DNA from: Eumeta japonica | Lineage: Eukaryota > Arthropoda > Insecta > Lepidoptera > Psychidae | Length of the DNA stretch: 64,000 nucleotides | Direction of reading: 5' to 3' | Assembly (NCBI GenBank): GCA_005406025.1 | Contig: BGZK01000090.1 | Span: 186,001-250,000, forward strand | Shown: in pieces, positions 43,593 through 56,800 of the stretch | How the letters are laid out: every line of letters starts with the position of its first letter | Position numbering within the stretch: position 1 is the stretch's first letter | Notes under the pieces: generated by a model | What the model was told of the DNA's origin: nothing | Database searches by the model: none | What the model saw: only the letters and a program-made list of their open reading frames with translations | Program-made: the position numbers and the translations under genes

Positions 43593-44163
43593 GTCTATTT
43601 ATTGTACATTTATATGAAATAAATAATAAACGAGAAAGCACTAGTCGACAGGATACAAAGTATTTATTATATGTGATTCGAAATTACTTCCAATCGTATC
43701 TTTCACAGATTTTTTTATTTACAAAATTTTAATAAATGAATAAAGTAATATCTCAGCGCTTTAACACTTAAACACGTATACTAATCGTTTGGTGAATGCG
43801 TTTGACTATTTTATGAGTTAAAATTCTTGTTTTCAATCTGAAATTGTCGGATAAGCTGTTATTACATAACAGCAAGTAGTTCGAGCCACTTCGCAGCGGG
43901 GGCTTGTAATGGCTGGAATCGGTGCTTTGATTGTGAGAGTGTTATAATACGGGTGACCACACGTCTTTTTTATTGTAGTCTCAAATAAATATGTACTTAC
44001 GAATCATGTAACGACATAACGTAATCATTATTTATTACAAAATATCCATTACATTATACTATATAATCAATAATAAATAGTATTTTTTTTGAGATCTGAG
44101 CTTGAAAAACTTATGTCTAAAGAAATTGAAACTCGGGTAAAAAATTCAAACTTGATATTAGCT

Positions 44164-44376
44164 GACGCTTGCCTGCAACATGTATTAACATGCAGCATGC
44201 AACCCACCGCTGACCCTCGAATCTGCCTCTCCACTACGAATCTCTATCCAAATGATTGAATATTGATTCCAGAGGATTGACAGATATCGAACACCTAAGC
44301 AAGTGTTATTTATTACTATAATTATCTAATTCCGCCAACTAATGCTGCATGTTAATACATGTTGCAGGCAAGCGTC
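44164..44376. mobile_element. MITE with perfect 35-bp terminal inverted repeats
   Basis: The left end 44164-44198 (gacgcttgcctgcaacatgt...) and the right end 44342-44376 are exact reverse complements over 35 bp, enclosing about 143 bp with no coding potential. The internal sequence (acccaccgctgaccctcgaa...) is shared with 14487-14690. No clean target-site duplication is evident, so the superfamily is undetermined. Confidence 0.75.
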
Positions 44377-45254
44377 TACTATGGATTTCCGCGAATTAAC
44401 ACCTCATACAATACAATATTGATATTAGCTTTTTTAATGTCTTTGCCTAAATTAATAAAGTATTCAATGGAAAATAATGTGTCATATAAAAAGCAAACGG
44501 TTTAAGTAACCATATTAAATTCAAGAGTTATTATTGCTTAATATTATATATGCAATTATTTCTTAATACTATTTCTTCTACGGCATTACAACCCTTCAGA
44601 ATCTTGACTTCCTCCATAATTGTATTATTTTTGTTATTATTGTCTTCAATGCTGTCTGTTTATTGTTCTATTTTGTTCTAGTCTGTTTACCCTATCTAGA
44701 TTTAAGACGTTGTGCGTGCAGATTGTGATTTTGCTCTCTCGCCGTAAAAATGTAAACATATAAATCACCATTGGTAATTCATAGATAACATATGTCATCG
44801 ATTCTTTTTTTATTATCTAAAACAATTTGTCATTGTATTCGAGACCTATAAGTGTCTGTTGCTCTTACTTAATCAGTGCGCAAGAAGCCAAAACGTAAGT
44901 TACTAAAGGCCACAGGCTGTGCGATAGTTGGTGATTTCGAATTCGCCACTGAGTTGTTTCTATCAAGTAACTTACTACTACTGTTATGAGTAAAAGAACT
45001 ATAGTTATATAACGTTGCCTTTTCCTCCTCCGACATTCTGTACTAAGAGATCAAAATGGACGATAAATAGAAGTTGTCCACCAGCAGTACCGTATCTAAA
45101 AATTCAAATTATTTCATGATTTTCATGGAATTGGAAAAGATTAATCTTTTTATAACTTCATGTGACTTATTTCATATCTTTCATTGATTGAGCTGGCTGT
45201 TTACTACCGATATTTGTAGATAAGCCGTTCTAATGTCAAAAATGGGATTCTGTG

Positions 45255-45560
45255 ATGGGGGATGACGTCAGAGAAAGGTGTAGAAGATTTAGTGACTAGA
45301 AGAGAAAGAGATTGTTGTGTTGAAATGTTGAAGTGGTTTTGTCCTCTGGAAAAGATGAATGAAAGTAGACTGACGAAAGAAATTTTAAAGAGCGATTGTG
45401 TGATGGAAGGGCCGGCAAGGGTCGCCCTAGAAAATCCTTTGGTAGTTCAAATTGGTGATACATTAAAAAGGCAAAAAATTTACGTACCAGATACCGACGA
45501 GCTCTGATGTAACGATTGATGAATGGAAGCAAAAGAATCACAGTACAATGCACGAACTAT
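45255..45560 (+). mobile_element. Fragment of a LINE C-terminal region
   Basis: The open frame 45262-45507 contains LKWFCPLEKMNESRLTKEIL, the LRWFGH-ERM-SRLTK motif that follows the polymerase in many insect non-LTR elements; a shifted frame then gives GRP-like and KGKKF-like pieces. It appears to belong to a different LINE family from the element at 42200-43592. It is short and frame-shifted. Confidence 0.5.
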
Positions 45561-48500
45561 TACAGCTGTGAAATAAATCACAGAAACAGTCGCATTTGCA
45601 TAAAATAGAAACGCGAGGGAGAAGAGTGAGGGGTCGGGGATGAACATTGGATTATTCGCTAGTAATTCAGAGTGGCAGATTTGTACGTTGTACTGTATGT
45701 AGAGATAGTATCATCTACAAATCTGCGGTCTGGGAAATACATTGTTATGTCTGCGTTAATATATAAGTGTGTAAGGGACCATCTCAGGATTATCATTAGC
45801 GGTATTCCCTATCAACTATGATGACATGGGGGTCTTCAAGAAAAAGCCTATTCCTTTCTAAAAGACCGGATCACACTAGTGATTCCTGTAGGATTGTAGC
45901 TGTTCATGGGCGGCCGTGACCATCTCTATTATGGTTGTTCTTATGCTTGTTTGTTCCTTAAAAATCTTATTAAAACACCATTGGACCGATTATAGTAATC
46001 CTTTAACTAAAAGGAAGCTGTAATATCCTTAGGTGCTATAAGGTGTAAATTAGCATTTGCCCCGACTTTCATCTGCATATTTTTGAGTGTTGTGGTATCA
46101 GTCTGATTTTGATGGGATCTTTTGATAAATATGATATTGTAAGCTGCGTGATAGTTGTCTCTCGGCTTCGCTTACGTGTCTTTAGGTTTTGCGATTTCGA
46201 TTTGACTTTATTTTAATACGAATTTTTAAGGCGAATGGATAAATTATGTATAAATTCTGTGTCTAAACAAATAAAATCACCGTCGTTGAAGACATAAGCC
46301 TGGCTCGAGAATGAGCGTTAACATTATAACTTATTCAAAAACAAACAAAGTGAACACAAATCAATCACGAACATAATACAATATAAATAGTATGCAAGGA
46401 ATTTACGGGGTGTACAAGCTGTCAGTCTAAGTCAAAAGGAGTGGATCACAAAAAAAATAGAACTATATCTGACGTCGATTTGCGCGTAATGGACTTGTCT
46501 ATGAACGACCATACTTCCTATGCCTTATCGCGTAGTTACATGTAGTGACTAGAGGTCGTTCGCTGGAGACATATTCTGACTTTGAACATTCTATAGAGAA
46601 TGCAGAGTTAGAAGAATAATGCTTGGGCGTAGACTTCCTGTTCGGAGTTTTATTGGTTGTGTCCCTGGAGTTGAGCTTGTTTGTGAGGAATCCACAAAAT
46701 ACAAATTACATAATGAAATATTGCGACAGAACAATAAAAGCCTGTAATGAGAAATGTACTTGACTTGAACAGACATAGTTCTATTAGTACGTAAGCAATG
46801 AAAAATTGAGGTGTAAAAGCAAACAAAAAAGATAATATAATATTTTAAAAGATATGTAAAGGAATAAAACATAATAAATATATTAAAATAACCAATATAG
46901 ACTGATGTAGATGTATTAGGACAAGGAAAATGGAAATTTGAAATGAAATAAGGATAATAGCCGATTCTGAAAATTATGGAAACGACAATAGAATATGAAA
47001 AGACAACAGAATGGCGTCACCTCGCGACAGGCGTCTTAGGGAGAAAAACTAAAAGTCGGACCGGTCAGATTATGTAAAAACAACGACGCGGCGTCTTTCT
47101 TCCTTCTGAGGAACATATCAGGTAGGTCAATCTGTCACGCTTCACCCTCGCTCTGACTAGATGTCGCCATTATCGATTGCCATCGACGAGAGGGCTGGAC
47201 TCTGCGGCGGCTTGGTACAAAAAGAGTGTTTTAAAATGGTCCCGTAGGCCGCGTGTCGTCCACTGTCACAGTGATGCAAGTCACTTCTTTCGGCCATCAT
47301 TTTTGTATTAATAAACATTTTTGTTATGCCTTCTGCAGATACGTACCAATGGTAAGTTGAATACTCATCCTTTTGTTGTTAAAAAGAATTAGTTAAATTT
47401 TTAAGAAATTTGAAATATCAAACGTATTTATCTGTAATGGAGTAAAGCCAGTCATATTAATTTCGTTGTTTGTGCTAATTTGATTTCGATTGTTATTTGT
47501 AAGTCGTCAAAACTTTTATTTCGCAAATATCAGCATCCGGAAGAAAGACAAAGGGACTATTTCAATGACATTTGCTATATTTACTTACCTAATGGATTTA
47601 GCGTGAATATAATATATGGGAAGAAGTAATTTATGACAATATTAGCGAAATTTGTTTCTGCGTACAGCTACCTCGTTGCTCGTTTCGGGATGATTAAGAT
47701 CCGTACAACACCGAAAATAAATTACGGACAGACGGTCTCGGTCACGCTTAAAGAAATGGTGTCACTACCATCGCCACCCTCTGGCGAGGGGTTGCGGGCG
47801 GCGCCCCGGGCGGCCATGAGCCGGCCGGCACGCGAGCCGGTCATCGGGCAATCGCGCCGCGCCATCGCATCGCGATCACAATCGCTCGGTATAAAGCACA
47901 GGAAGCGTACACTCGCCGATAAAACGCTATTAGTATTATTAAACGGCTGTGTTTTATTTTCGTTCCCGCCCGCTTGAATTCGAAGCGTTCCGTCAACGAT
48001 ACTAATTATGGTCGCGATCCTGATCCCACTCCTGTCACTTTGTAGCCTGCTCAGTTACGACTCCAAAACTTTGAATCCGGGCAACTATACTTGAAAATGC
48101 CAGTGCGTCCGTTAGGAGATTCAACGTTGAATTTATGATAAGGCAGCATACATAACATTTTCATCTACAATATATAACCTGAGTTTTCAATATTAAGGTA
48201 TTCAACAATGAAAAATCGTATGGATGCTGCTAGAATTTCTTTTCCGTTATTAAGTACGTAGAATAAAACGAAAAATGACACAAAATTTTGCGTTTAAGAT
48301 GTGATAAAAGAGTGACCAGAAATTTATTTAATACAATTTACGATCGTGGCATTCACAAGACAAATTAATCCGCTTGCGGCTGCAGTGTTGTTAAGGGGCC
48401 GCTTTAATTATGAATTAAAATGTTTCTTGTAATGTAATTCTATTGTTTTTTGAGGTAATAAGGATGAACAACAACATTTTATATCTGCGAGACGGGGCAG

Positions 48501-49866
48501 CGTCGCTGATATGTGCAAGTTAAGTATAAAACACTTTCCTATCGACATACTAGATTTGCAATAGATTAAGAATATTGTGCGAGAGAGGAATGCTAGAAAT
48601 AGGGCATTTTCGGTGGTTGCAAGAGACAAACGAGTTTGCGAACCACCGGAAAGTAGGTAGTCATCGCCACCCACGGACACTCGCAGCCCCAGAAGAGCAT
48701 TCTCTTGGGTAGGAATAGGATATCCACTAACGGAATGATGATGGGAAAGTGGTCCGTCAGATCTTTTATTCATTAAAATGCAACAGCAGAAGCTGTTACT
48801 TTGCGTCTGTGTTATCGAAGATTGTGGTATCTCCCTGGTGGGACCGACCCATTTTCGTGCTGTGGTCAAATTGGCCACAGTACGATTCTGCCACTGAAAA
48901 GTTTGCCACTTCATTACGATATTCTGATTGTGGGTTTAACAGGGTAACACAAACTGCTAAATCGACAGGACACCCAAAAATTAAAAGTCGTATGCCGATC
49001 GTCGATTTATATCCGTACAGGCTTTGAATTTTCAACTCAAAGACGATTGTGAGTTAAGTTTAAAGCTTGCTTTAGATTTTTTTTTTCTTTTGTGCCACGT
49101 ATCCAAGTAGCTTTAACTTGGGATTAGTACCATGTGTTTCAGTGACTAGCTGTAGTGTTGTTGCTGACAATAATAGTGTAAGAAAAGTGTTTTCGAATGC
49201 AAGAATTACAATTTATCTGTTTAAGTACACTTCCGAACGCGGCTGAGTGTACGCAAACAAGAGCCAAGGCGGAGTAATTTTTTATGCGGGTCCGTAGTGC
49301 TCCATCGAGATTGCGGCGGCGGCGTAAATAATATAATTGTGACCACAAATGTTATTTTTGGTCATATTTAAATGAAACATGTAAACGCGTCCTTCGTTGC
49401 GTTATATATGTTTGCTTTATGTCTGTGTTTAAACGATTGCCGATATAATTTATATTTTTAATACATTTCGCAACATTAACAAATGATTTTTATTTAAATA
49501 TTACATTAAATAAAATATAAACTTTTGCGCAAAAGTTGAAAGATACATGTCATGGATTTTATTTAATTTAACATCTAACATGCACAAAAAACAGCAAATC
49601 ATAAGACTGTAGTCGCTTTTTTTATGAAGCTTCATTCATAAATTAAGATTATATTAATATTTTAGTAGATTTTTAGTAGCGTTCGGAATTTCTTAAAAAA
49701 GATATTGAATTTTTTCGGAAATCCTCTAAAGTATTTATACTAATTCATTACTGTTCCTTTATTTCAATTATTTCATAACTCACATAATTTGGTGTATGTT
49801 GAATATTTTTTTAAAAGTGCTTACATCAATATCAAAAAATTTTGACTCAAATAATTACTTAAATAA
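45561..49866. other. Intergenic DNA, no supported gene
   Basis: It includes the GC block at 47770-47900 and a 168-codon minus frame (48408-48914) with no known domain, overlapping sequence that looks repetitive (gaaccaccggaaagtaggta and following). At 47338-47350 a 13-nt stretch sits between a good acceptor (ttctgcag) and donor (gtaagt), noted without claiming an exon. Confidence 0.45.
47770..47900 (+). promoter_or_regulatory. GC-rich block ending in a TATAAAG box
   Basis: A CpG-rich stretch with ccggccggcacgcgagccgg and a cgcatcgcgatca run is followed by ctcggtataaagcacagg (TATAAAG at 47890-47896). The layout resembles a + strand core promoter, but no supported gene starts within reach downstream. 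Confidence 0.25.
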
Positions 49867-50997
49867 TACGTAGGGCACACTGAAAATTTCTGGAGTGAAT
49901 AAGAAAAAAACATTATGATTGGTTCAAAATGAATTTTTTGTTTCTCAAAATATCCACCGTTAGTATAAATGTACTTTTTCATATGACTAAAGCAATTTTA
50001 AAAACATTTATGCCACTCCTTCTTGGTGACCTCGGAAACATGTTTTTCATAGTCTTCGACAGAAAAATTCGTAAGGTTCTAGATCTGGATTATATGCAGG
50101 ATTGCTCTTAAGTTCTATGTTTTTGCCCTTCAAAACTTATTTGTCTGTTTGGTCGTGTGAGAACTGGCGTGGTCGTGGTGTAAGATGATTCAACGTTTAC
50201 GGTCATTTTTATGGAGTTCGTCAATAACTTCCGGCAAACAAATGGTAATGTACCATCACTATTCATAGTACGACAATTCTCCAAAGCAAAAGTGACCACG
50301 TGTCCACTTTTATTAAAAAAGAAGCAATCATCTGCATAGAGGTACTTCGCTCGCGCGTCACTTTGCTCGGTTTCTGTTCATCTCGATAGATCCATGCGGT
50401 CGATTGCTGCTTTGTTTTGGAATCGTAACAACAAATCATATTTCGTCACCCTTTACTATATCCCACATCAAATTTGACGTCCCTCAGTCAAATTGGATCC
50501 ACCTGCGAGCAAAGTTTTTCTTGCCCAGATGGTTGTGTAGGATTGATTGTATTTGACTCATGCCTATACTTTAGAATACCCGAATCTCATAGTAGGTCAC
50601 AAGTCTGTCTGTTTCACATCATCGATGTTTTTGTTGACCACATCGGTGGACGGGCGACCATTACGAAATTCATCACTGAAATTGACACGACCGCACTTGA
50701 ATTCCGTAAACCGGCTATAAATAGTTGCCTTGCATGGTGCTTTATCGCTAAAAGCACCATGCAAGGCGATTGAAAACGAGCGAGGCTCTTCGGAGCTGTC
50801 AAATCACATTTAAAATCGTGGAAAATCATACTACAAAAATTTTCACGATCCAAGTCCCACTACGGACTTTATCACTATAAAGACACGCATTTTTCAAAAT
50901 GAAACAAACTGTATTTTACAGCCAAAGAGTTCCATTTCTTTTTAAATACTGTTTATGTTAGCGGCCAGTTCCCGACACTTATAGTGCATCCCACGTA
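49867..50997 (-). mobile_element. Second copy of the same mariner family, internally deleted
   Basis: Bounded by TA at 49867-49868 and 50996-50997, with terminal inverted repeats tacgtagggcacactgaaaa and (reverse complement) tacgtgggatgcactataag. It is collinear with the copy at 33347-34643 and about 170 bp shorter, mostly missing the DNA-binding region. The minus-strand start (MDRENFCSMIFHDFKCDL) and catalytic-region remnants (VTFALENCRTMNS, a defective HHDNA region) remain. It holds a local inverted duplication at 50727-50767. Confidence 0.8.
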
Positions 50998-52102
50998 TTA
51001 GTAAAAAATAAACAATATTATATTGACAATCGTTTGTACGCATACGAGTTTATCTATTAGTAAAAAAATCGTGATATACTCATAAAGTGTCGATAGTCAA
51101 ATGTAGATCAAAAGTTAATGCACAAAACTATTAAAATCATAAAATTGTATTACAAAATCAGTCAAGGGGAACCACACTACCACATCCAGAGTTTTGTACA
51201 ATAAACGAAATGATGGGCAATTTACAATTGCATCAAGTTTAAATCAAACGGGTATCGCATCTAGTTTTTCAAACAAAATTTGAAAATAATAGTCTCATAT
51301 GGGCAAAAGAAGGAAAAGAATATGAATACAAATGTATTTTTGAATCATAGTTGTCCATTGTTTTAAAATTCATACGCATGCTCATACGAGCCAGTGGTTG
51401 TATTGCTACTCTGCTGCTGAATATTATAGATGTCTGAAAAATTTTATTTAAAACAATATTCTGTGAATGCATTCATGAAGCTTTATGACTGATAATTTAA
51501 AATAACATTAATAACTCTAACAAAAGGTTGCCGATGAACTTTGCCAACTCCTAAATGGATGCTAAAACTTTTTACAAAGCTGAGAAAATAAACAATGAAA
51601 GATTGACGGAAGATAAAATCAGGATGGATTTGTTTTAGGAACTTGACACCGTCAACTTAACTTTGCTTTAAGATTTTCTACAATATAAAGTATTCATACT
51701 TGGGAGAACTGTTTAACAAAACACGAGCTAATATAACAGGAACCGAGAAGATTAAACAACATTAGCACAATATACGGTGGAAATTAAAAAGGCTGCAGTT
51801 TAACTCTTCTAACTTCTAGAAATAGACATCAAAGCCTGCGCAAAGCAAGTGAAACGAAGAACGAAAGAGAAACGGAAGGAACACGCCCTTCCCACTATAT
51901 TTATTGACACACTATAATATTTATTACCTATCCTGATCCCAATTTCTGGCTAAAGGTTGCACGAATATTGGCTGGCTCTACACTCCCGTCACTCCTAATC
52001 CAGGCTAGAGCCTACACTCCCCTCATACAATTACGCTGCCTTCGGTGTATCAGTGTATTCGGTGTACTCTTTCAGTCATCGCTACTGGCTGAAGGTTGAG
52101 GA

Positions 52103-52121
52103 ATGATGATGATGATGATGA
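52103..52121. repeat. (ATG)n microsatellite
   Basis: About six ATG/GAT units. They directly follow repetitive-looking sequence (ctggctgaaggttgagg), a common 3' tail pattern for lepidopteran retroposons. No coding is supported around it. Confidence 0.7.
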
Positions 52122-52225
52122 AGAGTTTTGTTTCAACTCCTTACGTCTTGTAAACTTGTCTTTTTTATATGGTTATGTTCATATAATATGCTTAGGTTGT
52201 TGATTAGGATGTTGATTGTTGAAAA

Positions 52226-52265
52226 ATGAATGATTCACTAATTCAAATATTAGTGAATCATTCAT
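52226..52265. repeat. Perfect 17-bp hairpin
   Basis: Arms atgaatgattcactaat (52226-52242) and attagtgaatcattcat (52249-52265), with a 6-nt loop. AT-rich noncoding context. Confidence 0.8.
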
Positions 52266-54619
52266 ATTTGTAATTTAGTTGTTGTGTTTTTATTACTACA
52301 CAGTTCTATTACTAACATTTGATAATAAAACACTAGAATCACAGTATATTAATAGTTTCATAGGGTGGCCGTTCAAAGTTACACAAATGTGGTAAAATGT
52401 ACCGATAGTCTAACAAATTACCAATTGCAATTCAAACAAATCTACATCACTTGCTTTAAGACACGACATAATCAAATCTGAGTTTAAAAACTGATCAGTA
52501 AATTGAACATTTCTTGCTTTCACAGAGCGAGATTGCTTGACGTTTCGCTCCAAATGAATAAAAATGTATTGGCGCTAATAAATGCAATGATTATACACAA
52601 AATTGTTTTGAAACCATCTTTGAAGATAATATGAAAAACAACGTTTTCGTCTTTTTATTTTGAATAATCAGATAATAAAGTTTTTTAACATAATAAAGTT
52701 AACTTATTTTTGGTTTTGTTCAATCAATACAATGTATGGTCGTCAATTTATTCATTTATTTACTACTCAGTCAGAAGGCTCATGTTTTCATTTCCTTGCA
52801 GACAACTGACATCAGCCATCAACTTACAAGTTCTTAGCAGACGTTAGCCATTTTTGGGCAATCACACATCAGGTTGCCCATTTTTGTCGTTTGTCCCTTT
52901 CACGTCAAACGCGAATTGTGTGAGATAGAACGAGACATTGTGGTTGGTAAAATCTAGCCCGATGTATCGTTCCATAGCTGGAGTTAGATATGAGTGATGA
53001 GTGCGGTGTGTGCATATGGAAGTGAGTTCCTGGCATCCATCAAAAAAGGGATTTTTATTGAAAGGTAAACAACCTTTGATGGAATAGTAATAAAACGTAG
53101 GGATAGGTAACAAGTAACGAATAAAGTTGTTAATAGAGCTAAGTGATATAATTATTAAAATGGTCACAAAGCTATTGGCGGGATCAAAATAAAAACAGAT
53201 CGAATTACAAAGTTGATTTGTCAATAATATAAAGAAGTATAAAGCTATTTTCTGTGTAATAAATTCCTAATAGAAAATCAGGCCAAGTACATTGCTACAA
53301 ACAATAATTTTTTGTTGCTAAAATGATAATCTTTTTGCAGTTGCAACGATAATATAAGTATGTCACCTAGAACAATAGAAATGTAGTAATTTATGCAATG
53401 TTGAACGTTGCCATTAAATGTCGTTAATGTCACAATTAACAATAGATAATGAATAACAATGTTGTGTTGACACCTTTGACGGTTGTGTGGCATCCACGTT
53501 TTTTTGAAAGAAAGAATGAAATATTAGTGTTGTTTTGAACATGAAACTAAAAATATTCCTTTCATGAGATTGTTTTTTGAGCCGATCTACCCGAAAGAAG
53601 ATTGTAGGTACTGGGTCGCGAAGGGTTTATTAAAGAAAAAATATGCCATTTTACACAGCAATAACAGTGTTTAATTTTCTATGGCACATGAAACATATAA
53701 TGGTATAACTAGAAAATCACAAAAACACATTTTGTTATATTTCGTACCAATATTTAAACGAAATACTACTAGAACCAGCAGTGGGGCTGTCATTATCAAT
53801 ACCCATAATTCTAATTGGGGTTTATGACGGTGATGGTTTGCTTGTTTACAGTTATTTAGATGCAGTTTCTTATTTTGTATAAAACAGAAAAAAGCATTTT
53901 TTCTTAGTAGCTATACATACGCTAATAATAATGATAAAGTAGTTTTATTTTTGAAAAGAAGGGTCCATTTTGTTAGAGATTTTTTGAGAAAGATGTTGGC
54001 AACATTAACGGCTAGTTGTACCAAGTCGTAATTAAATAAATAATTTGTACCAAAAATTAAATACGTCCAACGAAAAGGTAGACGTAAGATTTGACAGTTA
54101 TACTATAATACTCTATCTACGATATTGTATTGAAGATTTCTTTTACAAGTTGTATTTTTTCTTTTAGTGCAACTCGCTGTTCAACAGACGTTTGTCTGAT
54201 GAATAAATTAACTTATACAAACCAGTCAATTTATACAGTTCGATTTTTTTTCAACAAATTGTATTTTATGACAGCTTCAATTACTTAATTGGCGAGCTTA
54301 GTATGCCCACGGGAATTTTATTGTACGTGTTTACGCACCGACCCACAAACGACTTTTCAAATTTTTTCGTACGGAAACGAAGGACCGATTTTCGTTTACT
54401 CAATTTATTCTTATTTAGTATCAATATTATAAATGTACCACTTTTCGTAATTAATAGAAAATAAATTAATTGGCTAAATGTCGTGGGCTTCTGGCGCCGG
54501 GGTGTTGATTGACATTTGATTCTTATGAATTGATAATTCTTTTATTGCATCTTCTGTATTAAGAAGGCGACTGTGGTGTATAACATTAGAGCAATATGTG
54601 GGACTATCTCGACGTCCGA

Positions 54620-54659
54620 TCCTCTTCTGTCCCTCAAATTATCGAGGGACAGAAGAGGA
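54620..54659. repeat. Perfect 16-bp hairpin
   Basis: Arms tcctcttctgtccctc (54620-54635) and its exact complement (54644-54659), with an 8-nt loop. It lies in non-coding sequence. Confidence 0.8.
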
Positions 54660-55189
54660 CTTTTCGACTATTCTTTGGAAAGTTTATTCATATCACTCAG
54701 TAACCAAGTAAACTCTATGCCTTACAATGCTACTCTTAGTTGAAATACTGATTTCTTTGAATTTATTTATTGGAGAAATAAATGATACCCGATTATAAAC
54801 TGTAAGATCTGTTCTGCTATATAATAGGTACCCTATGATAAGATATAGGATTGTACTGTGAGAATGACAAAAGTTCACGAATCGTGCGGTTGTACTATCA
54901 ATGTAAAGCCTACTCTTCTTAAAAGTCTAAGACAAAGAATTAAATTTGTCAGACACTTAAATATATGTTGAAGATTTCACTGAAACCTAGAATCAAACGT
55001 GATACCTATAAACATTATTCATTATATAGGAATTAATGAAGTGTTATTCAACACTATTATTTTATATACAAATTAAATATTGAGTAATGAGAAATTTAAA
55101 ATCTCGATCTTGTTTACGTTTAGTAATAAATTATATGAGGTAAATCAATTTGAAATTTAAGAATATGTACTGTCTACTTCTTTAAACCG

Positions 55190-55515
55190 CTACTTTCTTC
55201 TTATCATATTCGAAAAGCAAAAAGTACCATCCACAAACAATACAAGCTTACTCAGTTCTTGAGCCAAGTCTGTTGAATCATGGGTGCAAACTAAAAAAGG
55301 AAAAACTCCCAACATGGACCCTGAGGGACACCCACTCTTATTGGTGATCCAGAACATTTCGTCCTCTTTGTTTGTAGTATATGCGTTTTATTATTTAAGT
55401 ATGACAAAACTAAATTTAGTGCATCAATTGTAACACCGTAGAGTTTCACTTTCCGAATTAGAATTACGTGGAAAACGCAATCAAATGCTTTGGATAAATA
55501 AAAAAATCCTGATAA
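55190..55515 (-). mobile_element. Reverse-transcriptase remnant of a non-LTR element
   Basis: On the minus strand from about 55510 the translation gives LSKAFDCVFHVILIRKVKLY, SYLNNKTHIL and VGVPQGPCWEFFLF, the reverse-transcriptase motif 3-4 region, then after a frameshift LVLFVDGTF in place of the FADDT catalytic motif. Both catalytic aspartates appear damaged. There is no ATG-initiated open frame. Confidence 0.65.
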
Positions 55516-56687
55516 TCTTCATGAGATTTCTTATAGAATTTTAACATTTAGACTACCACAGTTTGTACTATGTTGTACGTTGCATTTAGCGGATATAAAT
55601 TACGTTGATTCTTTTTTTTTCTACAATATAGTTGTTTTGAAATAATTCACTCTATTTATCATTTTCAAATAAATATTGGATGTCTAGTCTAATATTGAAA
55701 TCAGTGCTCCAAATATACGGTTTATTTAAAGGAATTTAACTTCTGTAAGTAGGTAGATTATTAAGATTTCTTGAAGTAATGTGTTTCGGGAAATCTCTTC
55801 TGATCTATTTTCAGTTGTTCATGTATACCATATATGTAAGGACGAGTGTCGCGTGATGATGCGTAAAATCAGCGTAAGAATCGGTCTTTCCTCATACATG
55901 TTCAAGAGTTGAATTCCACGATGAAAAATTGAAATGTAAAACCTTTTTTTTTTCCCAGTAAAGTCGACGGCGACGCACTTCCTGTAGGCTTAGCATGCAC
56001 CATACTGTGAATCATATTTTTGGTTAACGTTTATAATATTATAAATATTTAATATTCGATACATAATAGTATTAAAGTATGAAAGTATTAAATATTATGT
56101 GTAAAAGTATATAGTATTATTCAGAACAATATTGATTCCAGTCTCAAATTGATATAAATTATATTCAAGCAAAAATTTATTTTTTCCTAACTTGGATTAC
56201 ATCTGCTAGGATATTCAAGAAATGATTTATAATATTGTTTTTAAAATTTCAACTAGTAAAATTATAAGCAAAAACCCTTGATTTTATCAAGGAGGAGAAA
56301 TCGTCTGCACCGTTGACTAAACCTCGAATGCTTTATAAAGCTTTACTAAGCGAAGCTTTTAAAAGGTTTTGTTTGAAGTTATTGTGAGAAAAGACTAAAT
56401 TAAATATGACAAATACTGAAATACATATTTTTAAATATTAAAATGAAGACCAGCTATTTATTTTGTTTAATATATATGAATCAGGAGAGGTCCCGACAGT
56501 AAAGTTAAATAAATAATTTTACCTCTTTTTACAAGAACATTTTATTTTTATTTTTCACGTGCCATGCTAAGCCTCTTTTTATTGCCCCAGTTCCGTTCGC
56601 TTCCGGAATTTCAAAAGCCCTGCGGTGCGGACACGCAGGGCTTTGGACTTAAAGTCGATATTTTTTTTCGATTTCATAATTTCATTA

Positions 56688-56800
56688 AAGGGGAGTCCAT
56701 TAATTACGTCAGGCGATATTGGCGATTTTTCAACCCCTTCTATCCTTTGATGAGATGTGAGATTAGGCTCAACCGCCTACCCCAATTTCATTTGAGATTT
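56688..56800. repeat. Dispersed repeat, ccattaattacg family, copy near 56.7 kb
   Basis: It reads aaaggggagtccattaatta, then cgtcaggcgat, ttttcaaccccttctatcct and ttgatgagatgtgagatt. The last part resembles the gtgagatgtgatggg segment of the 9640 copy. Confidence 0.55.

Larger units (their letters stand above)
50998..55189. other. Intergenic DNA, no supported gene
   Basis: AT-rich, with two perfect hairpins and the ATG microsatellite. The 120-codon minus frame at 52862-53224 has no recognised domain; its sequence (gttgcccatttttgtcgttt, then cacgtcaaacgcg) looks like dispersed repeat. Confidence 0.45.

Noticed and set aside
47633..47977. 114-codon + frame over a GC-rich block
   Set aside because: No domain, and the frame spans AT-rich and GC-rich parts without codon pattern; the block looks more like a promoter.
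48408..48914. 168-codon minus frame
   Set aside because: No recognised domain or splice context; the underlying DNA looks like dispersed repeat.
52862..53224. 120-codon minus frame with hydrophobic stretches
   Set aside because: AT-rich composition makes Ile/Phe/Tyr runs; no family recognised and the sequence appears repetitive.
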